Source: JAAUTS01 sp038250235
GTDB taxonomy: Bacteria > Verrucomicrobiota > Verrucomicrobiia > Methylacidiphilales > JAAUTS01
Length of the DNA: 16,911 nt
Assembly: GCA_038250235.1 (NCBI GenBank)
Contig: JBBSCO010000060.1
Coordinates: 1 to 16,911, forward strand
Direction: 5' to 3'
Part shown: positions 6,539 to 13,551 of the stretch, piece after piece
How the letters are laid out: every line of letters starts with the position of its first letter
Numbering within the stretch: position 1 is the first letter of the stretch
The notes under the pieces: model-generated
What the model saw: only the letters and a program-made list of their open reading frames with translations
Database searches by the model: none
Told to the model about the DNA's origin: nothing
Made by a program: the position numbers and the translations under genes

Positions 6539-7660
6539 TTATTTTCTTTTCAGGATTTGATCCGGATTCAAGGCCAGAAGGTCTTTGGTCACAAAAAGAC
6601 CGTCTTTGCGGATGAGTTTCCCGTCAAACCAGACTTCGCCGCCGCCGTAGTCCTGGCGTTGGATGTTGACCATGTCCCAGTGAACCTGGGAGCGGTTGCT
6701 GTTGTCAGCATCCTCATAGGCCTGGCCGGGGGTGAAATGGAAGGAGCCGGAAATTTTCTCATCAAAGAGGATGTCGCGCATGGGGTGGAGAATATGCGGA
6801 TTGAAGCCGAGGCTGAATTCTCCGATGTAGCGGGCTCCGGCGTCGGAGTCCAGAATTTGGTTTAGACGTTCAGAATTGTCGTTGGCGACTGCACCGATGA
6901 TTTTGCCTTTGTTGAAAGTCAGATGGATGCCGTCAAAGGACACACCCTGATAAACCGTAGGAGTATTAAAACGGATTTCTCCCTCCACGCTGTTTTTGAC
7001 AGGGCAGGAAAAGACTTCGCCATCCGGAATGTTGCGCTTTCCTCCGCAGATGACGGAGCCGATGTTTTTGATGGAAAAGCGCAGGTCGGTGCCGGGCCCT
7101 TTCAGGTGAACCCGGTCTGTTTTGTCCATGAGCTTTTTGAGCCGCTCCATGGCGGGAACCATGGCGGCGTAATCGAGGGTGCAGACACGGAAATAGAAGT
7201 CCTCAAAGGAGGATGTACTCATCAGGGCCTGTTGTGCCATGGCGGTGGTTGGCCAGCGCAGAACCACCCATTTGGTTTTTTTGACCCGCCAATCCATGAC
7301 CGGGCGGAGGATTTTTGAGGCCAGTTTCATCCGGTCGGTCGGAACATCGGAGGATTCGAAAATATTGTTGGCCCCACGAATGGCGATGTAGGCCTGCATG
7401 CCCTTCATACGGCGGAGTTCCAGGTCGCGGGTGAAGCTCAATTGCTCCTCACTGGATTCGCGCAGGATCTCACGCTGGATGCGGGAATCATAGACATTGA
7501 TATAGGGGATGGCTTTGCGCGCGCGCGCCGCACGGATCAGTGCCGTGCCCATTTCAGAGGGAACATCGAAGAGCTCGATCAGGATCCGCTCGCCAGGTTG
7601 TAGTTCGGTGGAATAAGCGGCAAGCAGATGGGAAAGCTGGTCATAGCGGGGATCATGCAT
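6539..7660 (-). CDS. Aminopeptidase, peptidase family M29 (thermophilic aminopeptidase type)
   Basis: This cytoplasmic metallo-aminopeptidase removes N-terminal residues from peptides. It has 373 residues, slightly shorter than the roughly 400-residue well-known family members. All family M29 ligand positions can be read in order: Glu215 (DGEVFSCP), Glu281 (RYIGEFSLGFN), His308 and Tyr315 (GSFHFTPGQAY), then His327 and Asp329 (SQVHWDMV). The N-terminal half has the usual alpha/beta substrate domain (LQPGERILIE, and a later TKWVVLRWPT strand). The start at 7660 leaves a 59- to 110-base divergent gap to the next gene; AGG lies very close to the ATG, so ribosome binding is weak. Its partner and regulation are unknown. 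Confidence 0.92.
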   Translation of the reverse strand: MHDPRYDQLSHLLAAYSTELQPGERILIELFDVPSEMGTALIRAARARKAIPYINVYDSRIQREILRESSEEQLSFTRDLELRRMKGMQAYIAIRGANNIFESSDVPTDRMKLASKILRPVMDWRVKKTKWVVLRWPTTAMAQQALMSTSSFEDFYFRVCTLDYAAMVPAMERLKKLMDKTDRVHLKGPGTDLRFSIKNIGSVICGGKRNIPDGEVFSCPVKNSVEGEIRFNTPTVYQGVSFDGIHLTFNKGKIIGAVANDNSERLNQILDSDAGARYIGEFSLGFNPHILHPMRDILFDEKISGSFHFTPGQAYEDADNSNRSQVHWDMVNIQRQDYGGGEVWFDGKLIRKDGLFVTKDLLALNPDQILKRK

Positions 7661-7758
7661 TTACCTAGTAAGAAGGAAGAGGGGGGAATATAGAAGCCAA
7701 AAAATGCGGGGAGTGGGGAATGTCTTGTGAATGGACAGGCTGCCATTGCAGGTGCAGA

Positions 7759-8319
7759 ATGAAGTACGATATGAAAACATTTGTTTTGGCCTCCGGAATG
7801 ATGATGCTCCTGCTGGGTTTGGCCGGTGCTGCCGAGAAACCCAAAAATGATCAGCCACAAAGCAAGAAAACTCAGGAACCGGAAAAAAAAGTGGAGCCTG
7901 CAGCAGTTGTCAAGGGACTGGCAACCATGCAGCTCAAGAACCAGAACAAATCGATCCTCAACAGGATGGAGCTGATCCTGTGCCCCGCCGATCTTGCTCC
8001 GCGAATCAAAGAAACCCGCGACGAGCGCTGGCGCATCAATGCTTCACGGGCTAAATTCAACGATGGCTACAATAATCTGGATTTGAATGCCATCGGGATG
8101 CTGGCGGTGCGCAGCGAAGGTCTGCGGGCCAAGACTGACGAGAAAGGACAGTTTCAATTTGAGAAAGTGCCTCCGGGAGCCTACCTGATCTACGGCCAAT
8201 ACCGCAGTCACTACGCCGTGGCCTATTGGCTGGTTCCGGTCAAGGTGGCCAAGGACGGTGAGGTGATCACCATCGACCTGAATGAAACCAACGTTAAAGA
8301 AGCGCATAACCGCTTTTAG
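7759..8319 (+). CDS. Exported protein with carboxypeptidase-regulatory-like beta-sandwich end
   Basis: The function is unknown. From the chosen start (7759) the protein has 186 residues and begins MKYDMKTF, followed by a hydrophobic stretch rich in Met, Leu and Gly and a cleavage site near GLAGAAEK, so it is probably exported. An AGGTG lies just upstream. Starts at 7720 (longer, Cys-rich, poor signal) and 7771 (MKTF) are alternatives. A Lys/Pro/Glu-rich linker follows. The C-terminal third (DEKGQFQFEKVPPGAYLIYG, then a V-I-T-I-D-L-N strand) matches the G-x-F-x-F-x-x-V-P-P-G-x-Y pattern of carboxypeptidase regulatory-like and Cna-B-like beta-sandwiches, which serve in surface or periplasmic proteins. 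The gene is divergent from the aminopeptidase gene and is followed 55 bases later by the ACT gene on the same strand. Confidence 0.72.
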   Translation: MKYDMKTFVLASGMMMLLLGLAGAAEKPKNDQPQSKKTQEPEKKVEPAAVVKGLATMQLKNQNKSILNRMELILCPADLAPRIKETRDERWRINASRAKFNDGYNNLDLNAIGMLAVRSEGLRAKTDEKGQFQFEKVPPGAYLIYGQYRSHYAVAYWLVPVKVAKDGEVITIDLNETNVKEAHNRF

Positions 8320-8374
8320 GATAAGCCCGATTTACGTTGTTGGCAGGGACGGGAGTTGGGTCTAGGTTCAAGCT

Positions 8375-8833
8375 GTGCCACAGGATACTTTAAGGTCGGA
8401 AAAATCAGAACCGGTGAAACAGTTTTCGGTTTTCACCGAGAACAAAGTAGGACGCCTGCATGAAATCATAAGGCTCTTGAACGAGCGCAAGATCCATGCG
8501 GTGGCACTGACCATCCTGGACACCACGGACAGCTCCATCCATCGTATGATTGTCGATGATCCGGATGAAGCCCGGCAGATGTTGTTGGAGCATGGTATCA
8601 CTTTTTCCGAGACCAACATGGTGGCGGTGGAACTGGATTCGACGCCAGACCTGATCAAGGTGTTGACAGCTTTGTTGGAGGCGGAAATCAATATCCACTA
8701 TTGCTACCCGTTCATCTACCGTCCGCATGATAAATCCGCCTTGGCCCTGCATTTGGAAGATCCCGAGTTGGCGTCCCAATCGCTGGAGCGGCACGGTTTC
8801 AAAGTGCTGACGCAGCGGGATATTTCACGCTAA
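8375..8833 (+). CDS. Tandem ACT-domain protein
   Basis: This small cytoplasmic protein of 152 residues is made of two ACT domains, the ligand-binding fold that senses amino acids. The first (about 14-80) starts VKQFSVFTENKVGRLHEII and continues with LLNERKIHAVALTILD. The second (about 87-148) has a P-D-L-I-K-V-L-T-A-L-L helix followed by INIHYCYPF. There is no catalytic domain, so it is more likely a regulator or a binding subunit than an enzyme; similar stand-alone ACT-ACT proteins are sometimes mislabelled as acetolactate synthase subunits. The GTG start at 8375 lacks a good ribosome binding site; a GTG at 8414, ahead of KQFSVF, is an alternative. It ends five bases from the stop of the convergent SDR gene. 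Confidence 0.82.
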   Translation: MPQDTLRSEKSEPVKQFSVFTENKVGRLHEIIRLLNERKIHAVALTILDTTDSSIHRMIVDDPDEARQMLLEHGITFSETNMVAVELDSTPDLIKVLTALLEAEINIHYCYPFIYRPHDKSALALHLEDPELASQSLERHGFKVLTQRDISR

Positions 8834-8838
8834 GCCTT

Positions 8839-9522
8839 TTAGGACGGGACGGAGAGGGACTTGCCGTTGTCCTTTGGGCCAAGCTTCAGGATATAGGGGG
8901 CGGCACTGATGGCCCAGCTTTCTGCTTTGGGGTAAGAGGAGGCCCCTTCCGACCAGCAACTTCTTAACATGTCGGTATCGATTATTCCCGGGTTTAAGGG
9001 GATGGCGGCCATGCCCTCCGGCAATTCTTCGGCCAAGGCTTTGGTCAGCCCTTCTATGGCAAATTTCGAGGCACAATAGGGTGCGACCTCCGGAGAAACA
9101 CTGCGTCCCCAGCCTGAACTTATGTTCACGATGACTCCCTTTTTACGGGCTGCCATGGTTGGCACAAAATGGCGGATGATGTTGGTGACGCCTTTGATGT
9201 TGATATCGATGATAGGATCGAATTCTTTTGCGCTGAGATTCCAGAGCTTATCGTTACGGTTCATCAAGGCGGCGTTATTGATGAGAAGGTCGGGCGGGCC
9301 ATAGTTTTCCAGGACATGTCGTGCCCAATCCGATACGCGGTCATCGTCACTCACATCAACTGTTTCGAAAAAATGCGGATCCCTGTAGCTTTCGGAAAGA
9401 ATCCGGATCTGTTCCGGGGAACGTCCACAGCCGATGAGTGTATGGCCTTTTTCGACGAAGGCATGGACCAATGCGCGGCCCAGGCCACGCGTCACTCCGG
9501 TGATAATAATCAGTTTGGACAT
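8839..9522 (-). CDS. Short-chain dehydrogenase/reductase (SDR) family oxidoreductase
   Basis: This is a classical SDR of 227 residues that transfers hydride between NAD(P) and a carbonyl or hydroxyl substrate. It has the cofactor loop TGVTRGLG (8-15), Arg34 after the second strand (GCGRSPEQ), which hints at NADP preference, and an acidic DVSDDDRV motif near 56. It also has NNAALM (82-87), the catalytic Ser at 135/136 in IVNISSGWG, and Tyr149 with Lys153 in the YCASK motif. NPGIIDTDM follows, as expected. The family is usually about 250 residues, so the C-terminal substrate loop is short. The gene begins 17 bases after the receiver gene on the same strand and is probably co-transcribed with it. 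The substrate is unknown. Confidence 0.9.
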   Translation of the reverse strand: MSKLIIITGVTRGLGRALVHAFVEKGHTLIGCGRSPEQIRILSESYRDPHFFETVDVSDDDRVSDWARHVLENYGPPDLLINNAALMNRNDKLWNLSAKEFDPIIDINIKGVTNIIRHFVPTMAARKKGVIVNISSGWGRSVSPEVAPYCASKFAIEGLTKALAEELPEGMAAIPLNPGIIDTDMLRSCWSEGASSYPKAESWAISAAPYILKLGPKDNGKSLSVPS

Positions 9523-9539
9523 TTCAGGTGGGGATCAGT

Positions 9540-10235
9540 TCAGGTCTTGGCGGAACTGCGGATGGTTTCACGGACGGTCAGCAGCAGGGTCTTCAGATCA
9601 CAGGGTTTTCGAAGGAAACCGTTCATGCCGAGTTCAGGCCATTTCTCTGCGAGATTCACTTCGCTGTAGCCGCTGGTCATGATGATCGGGATACCGGGGT
9701 CAATCTTGCGCATGGCAGCGAATGTTTCCAGTCCATTGAGCTTGGGCATGGTCATATCCATGAAGACCAGGTCGATGTGTTTGTTTTCCAGTTCGAAGAT
9801 AGGCAATGCTTCCTGACCGTTGGACGCCAGTTTGACCTTATATCCATAATGCTCCAGAACCCGTTTGACCATGTCGCGCATGTCTTCCTCGTCATCAATG
9901 AAAAACACCGTGCCGGAGCCATGACATTCGGAATCAGGCTTTTCCCCCGTTGCCGCCATCTCTGTGTCCTTGGCGTTTTCATGGAGGACGGCCAGAAGGG
10001 CCAGTGCTTTGCGGACGGCTTTGCAGAATTCTTCGACACTGGGCCGGGCTTTGGAATGGGCGGGGAGATCCAGCAGGGACATATAAGCCTGTCCTTGAGC
10101 CACGGCCAAAGCCCCGTTCAGGTCATGAAGGGTTTTGCTTTCGATGCCGGAGGGGATCGTGCGGGCTTGTTCCAGTTCGATCTGCAACAGCCTGACTTGC
10201 TCCTTCAGTCTCTTGATTTCATCCTGTGGAGTCAT
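9540..10235 (-). CDS. Response regulator receiver protein with an H-box-like helix and no ATPase domain
   Basis: This protein has 231 residues. A short coiled coil (1-25) is followed by a helix with His37 in TLHDLNGALAVAQGQAYMSL, closely resembling the H-box of histidine kinases of the HDLNN type. A second helix (about 67-90) would complete a two-helix dimerisation/phosphotransfer hairpin. No HATPase domain follows. Instead, after a linker, a complete receiver domain (about 108-228) has Asp114/Asp115, phosphoacceptor Asp160 (VFMDMTMP), Thr187 (IIMTSGYSE) and Lys210 (FLRKPCD). It has no DNA-binding or enzymatic output. It may be a phosphorelay intermediate or a trimmed hybrid kinase. It is encoded upstream of the SDR gene on the same strand and divergently from the hybrid kinase operon. 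No ribosome binding site is clear. Confidence 0.82.
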   Translation of the reverse strand: MTPQDEIKRLKEQVRLLQIELEQARTIPSGIESKTLHDLNGALAVAQGQAYMSLLDLPAHSKARPSVEEFCKAVRKALALLAVLHENAKDTEMAATGEKPDSECHGSGTVFFIDDEEDMRDMVKRVLEHYGYKVKLASNGQEALPIFELENKHIDLVFMDMTMPKLNGLETFAAMRKIDPGIPIIMTSGYSEVNLAEKWPELGMNGFLRKPCDLKTLLLTVRETIRSSAKT

Positions 10236-10544
10236 TCACGACCAATTTCGCTTAACCCTGTCCAAGGGCAAGCCAAAGGTTCGCTGGAATTCCGGATTTT
10301 AGGGATTGATCCATGCAAAAAACAACGCTCTGCAAAAAAATTTGTACTGAAAAGAGGCTGCTGTGATTGGGGATTGGAGTGAACTTTTATCCTTCCATGA
10401 TCCTGAGATCGATTTTTATCCGGACAGGGGGATCAGGGCCTGTCACGGATTCGCAATAGAAAGGTCACAGGATTTTCGCAGTAAGCCCACATCATAGCCA
10501 CATGCCTGCGGGAGTCTTTACCTTCGCACTAGAACAAAGCACTC
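10236..10544. other. Divergent intergenic region between receiver gene and hybrid kinase gene
   Basis: I see no gene here that I can support; the long plus-strand frame entering from the left is the antisense shadow of the receiver gene. Both divergent transcripts should start in this gap. No hexamer pair good enough to call was found. CCTGTCAC near 10440 and GTCACAGG near 10465 form an imperfect inverted pair sharing the CCTGT/ACAGG ends, a weak operator candidate. Confidence 0.4.
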
Positions 10545-13500
10545 ATGAATCATCCTTCAGAATTATTGGAAAACACGGCACTCAGGGCAAGGCCTTCCAT
10601 GTATGATGAGGTCTTCCAGGACCTACAAGGGACGAGGCAGGAAAAAGTCTACAGCTCGGCCTTTGACGAACGATTTTCAGAAGGGGACAAGATTGACTGG
10701 ATGCGTCTGATCGAAAACTCCTCTGGCATCCCTTCCAATTACAATCTTGAGCAGGTTCAGAATTATTTCCGGCAGCACCAGGATTTGAAGTTCGCTGCGG
10801 TTCTGGACGGGGACAGGATTATTGGACTATGTTCGGAACGGCGGATTAGCCGGGTGCTCAGCATGCGTGGCGGACTGGGTTTCGCCGTTTACGCCAAGAA
10901 CCAGGTGTTGCGGCACATGAGCCGGGACGAATTGAGGATTGCCAGGGGCACGGCCGTCCAAGAGGTGCTTAATCGTGTTATGTCCAGAGGTGACACTTTT
11001 TTTGATGACGTGATCCTGACTGATAAAGACGGAGCCTATTTAGGTCTGATCAGTGCCCGTAGTCTTATGTTGTTGCAGCACCGCATTACCCATCTCCAGC
11101 TCGATCAGGTGACCTCCATGACATCGGAGCTAAATAACAATAACGTCGAACTGGGCAAAGCCCGTGATGTGGCCCTGCAGGCTGCGGAGTCGAAATCATC
11201 GTTCCTGGCCAACATGAGCCATGAAATCCGGACACCGCTGAACGGTATTCTGGGCATGATCAAGGTGCTGATGCGCACGACGCTTGCTACCGAGCAACGC
11301 CGCTATGCCACAACGGTGCTCAACTCCGCCAACGCCCTCCTGACCATCCTTAATGACATTCTCGACTTCTCAAAAATTGAAGCGGGCAAGATGACTTTTG
11401 AATCCATCGACCATGACCTTTCCAATGTCGTTGAGGAAGTGGTGCAATTGCTGACCGAGCGTGCACAGGAGAAAAAGATTGAACTCTTTGCCTGGATCGA
11501 GCCGGGAGTTTGCACAAAGATCAAATCCGACTCCAACCGTATCCGGCAGGTGATCCTTAACCTGGCCACCAATGCAATCAAGTTCACGGAAAAAGGGGAA
11601 GTGGTGATACGGGTCGGTTCTGTCTCCGAATCCGCGACCCATATCCGCCTCAGGGTGGCGGTCAAAGACAGCGGTATCGGAATTTCAGAGGAGGCGCAAT
11701 CCCGTCTTTTCGGAGCCTTTGAGCAGGCGGATCAATCCACCAGCAGGCGTTATGGTGGAACAGGCCTTGGCTTGGCGATTTCAAAACGGATTGTTGCTCT
11801 AATGGGTGGTCACATAGGTCTGGAAAGCCAGCTCGGAAAGGGTTCAACCTTCTGGTTCGAGTTGGACGTTCCCAAACAGGAGATTGCCCGGACGGATAAG
11901 CTGGTGGCCGGGGTGGATGCGGACGAAATCGATTTCTGGGGACTACGCATTCTGGTGGTCAATGAAAGCGAATCATTCGCTTCCTACCTGGGAAATCATT
12001 TACAGCGATGGAACACGGTTTTCCGTATGGCCCGCAGCGGAACTGAAGCTCTGGAAATGGCCCAGAGGCAGAAGGCAAGAGGCTCCGCCTTCGAATTCGT
12101 GGTGATGGATTATCGATTGCCGGATATGGACGGGCTCCAGCTGGCGGAAAAACTTAGCCAGATGGAATTAGGTACAAAGCCATGCATGGTGCTTTTCACT
12201 TCTTTCCAGGATGAAGTTTCGCAGGAAAAAGCGAAAGCGGTGGGAATCAGCAGTCTTTTGACCAAACCAGTCAAGCCAGCGGAGCTGAAGCATGCATTGA
12301 CCCGTCTGCGCGACATGCCGCGGAACATGACGCAGACTATTCCTGGGGTTGGGGAGATTTTGCCACCACAGAAGGAAGAGGCGTTCACGCTTCCGGCTCT
12401 CTCGCTGTTATTGGTGGAAGACAGCCCGGTGAACCGGGAGGTGGCGATCCTCCTTCTTGAAGGATGGAATCACCAGATTGATACGGCCGAGAATGGGCTG
12501 CTGGCTTTGCAGAAGCTCAAGGAAAAACGATATGACTGCGTCCTCATGGATTGCCAAATGCCCGAAATGGACGGCTATGAAGCGACGCGGGCGATACGCC
12601 AGTCCGGCAGCGGGGTGTTGGATTCTGAAATCTTTGTAGTGGCCATGACAGCCAACGCCATGCCCGGAGATCGTGAACGATGCCTGCAGGCGGGCATGAA
12701 CGATTACGTGGGAAAACCGATCGACGAGAATGAACTCTTAAAGGCCCTCAAAAAAGCGTCGGAACACTCGGGGAAGAAGGGCCTTGTCCTGGAATCCGGA
12801 GCAGAGGAAAGGCAGTCAGCAGCCCCTGCAGAGTCTCCCGGATCGCCCGAAGCTTCTCCGCAAACAGAAGACGAGGAGCCCTATTTCCCGGAAAGATTGG
12901 TCAATCTTTTTGTCTCTGAAACACGTTCCAGGCTCCAGGATCTAAAAACCGCCCTTGCGGCAGGAAACATGGGAAAAGTCACGCTATCCCTGCATACCAT
13001 ATTAGGGACAGCCGGTAACTTCCGGGCCAGGAAGCTTTACGAACTAGCAAAGGAAATGGAAGTAAAACTTCCAGAAGGCAACCACCAGATTCTGGCCGCA
13101 CAGATTCTGGCGATGGACACTGCTTTTGAGGAAATCCGCGCCAAATGGCAGGGCCAGGAGCCAGTAAAGACGGCACTGGATATAGTGGAAACTCCGACAT
13201 CACCTGCGGAAAGCCCGGTTGCGGTCGCGGCTGCGGGGGCGGAAGAGACTACAGATGATGAACCCTATTTTCCGGCACGCCTGATCCATATGTTTGTTTC
13301 GGAAACAGAACTGCGTCTGAGGGAGCTTCGGGAGTCCATCGACAAAGCAGACGTCCCCGGCACCTCGCGCATCCTTCACACTATCAAGGGAACAGCAGGA
13401 AACTTCCGCGCCCGGAACCTGTTTGCCGTTACCAACAGGATGGAGAGTGATGTCAGGCAGGGCAATCTGACTGCTGTTGCAGAGAAATTCCCTGATATAG

Positions 13501-13550
13501 AAAAAGCTTTTGAGGAATCCAAGGTGCAACTGACTTCAAGAACTACCTGA
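10545..13550 (+). CDS. Soluble hybrid histidine kinase: CBS-like, HisKA, HATPase, REC, REC, HPt, HPt
   Basis: This 1001-residue sensor kinase has a built-in phosphorelay. No transmembrane segment is visible, so it senses a cytoplasmic signal. Residues about 66-178 look like a CBS-like pair (AAVLDGDRIIGLCSERRIS, later VILTDKDGAYLGLISARSL) of the type found in front of signalling outputs. The HisKA H-box has His226 (SHEIRTPLNGILGM). The ATPase domain has the N-box at 339-343, the DSGIGI box from Asp375 and GGTGLGL at 404-410. REC1 (about 470-585) has Asp522 and Lys574, but Asn473-Glu474 replace the usual acidic pair. REC2 (about 620-735) is complete: Glu625/Asp626, Asp669, Lys724. Two HPt domains follow, with His817 and His945; the first has Leu820 where the conserved Lys should be. 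The stop lies one base before the next gene, so the genes are co-transcribed. Confidence 0.95.
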   Translation: MNHPSELLENTALRARPSMYDEVFQDLQGTRQEKVYSSAFDERFSEGDKIDWMRLIENSSGIPSNYNLEQVQNYFRQHQDLKFAAVLDGDRIIGLCSERRISRVLSMRGGLGFAVYAKNQVLRHMSRDELRIARGTAVQEVLNRVMSRGDTFFDDVILTDKDGAYLGLISARSLMLLQHRITHLQLDQVTSMTSELNNNNVELGKARDVALQAAESKSSFLANMSHEIRTPLNGILGMIKVLMRTTLATEQRRYATTVLNSANALLTILNDILDFSKIEAGKMTFESIDHDLSNVVEEVVQLLTERAQEKKIELFAWIEPGVCTKIKSDSNRIRQVILNLATNAIKFTEKGEVVIRVGSVSESATHIRLRVAVKDSGIGISEEAQSRLFGAFEQADQSTSRRYGGTGLGLAISKRIVALMGGHIGLESQLGKGSTFWFELDVPKQEIARTDKLVAGVDADEIDFWGLRILVVNESESFASYLGNHLQRWNTVFRMARSGTEALEMAQRQKARGSAFEFVVMDYRLPDMDGLQLAEKLSQMELGTKPCMVLFTSFQDEVSQEKAKAVGISSLLTKPVKPAELKHALTRLRDMPRNMTQTIPGVGEILPPQKEEAFTLPALSLLLVEDSPVNREVAILLLEGWNHQIDTAENGLLALQKLKEKRYDCVLMDCQMPEMDGYEATRAIRQSGSGVLDSEIFVVAMTANAMPGDRERCLQAGMNDYVGKPIDENELLKALKKASEHSGKKGLVLESGAEERQSAAPAESPGSPEASPQTEDEEPYFPERLVNLFVSETRSRLQDLKTALAAGNMGKVTLSLHTILGTAGNFRARKLYELAKEMEVKLPEGNHQILAAQILAMDTAFEEIRAKWQGQEPVKTALDIVETPTSPAESPVAVAAAGAEETTDDEPYFPARLIHMFVSETELRLRELRESIDKADVPGTSRILHTIKGTAGNFRARNLFAVTNRMESDVRQGNLTAVAEKFPDIEKAFEESKVQLTSRTT
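12879..13538 (+). repeat. Internal tandem duplication encoding two HPt domains
   Basis: The segments coding for residues about 779-870 and 907-998 of the hybrid kinase are duplicated copies. Both begin PYFP, place the histidine 39 residues in, and share FVSET and GTAGNFRAR. About 30 of the first 61 aligned residues are identical without gaps. Pro/Ala/Glu-rich linkers precede each copy and end in an acidic D/E-E/D-E-P-Y-F-P junction, which suggests that linker and domain were duplicated as a unit. Confidence 0.85.
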
Positions 13551-13551
13551 G

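Noticed and set aside
9528..10382. Long plus-strand open frame of 284 codons
   Set aside because: It is antisense to the receiver protein gene, which has an unmistakable domain; the plus-strand translation matches no family and is Phe/His/Asp-rich, as shadows usually are.
10440..10472. CCTGTCAC / GTCACAGG as a definite operator
   Set aside because: Only the outer five bases are truly inverted, and no promoter could be placed next to it; kept only as a remark on the intergenic region.
13088..13113. Eleven-base direct repeat CAGATTCTGGC
   Set aside because: The two copies 15 bases apart encode a QILA/QILA helix repeat inside the first HPt domain and are explained by coding sequence.
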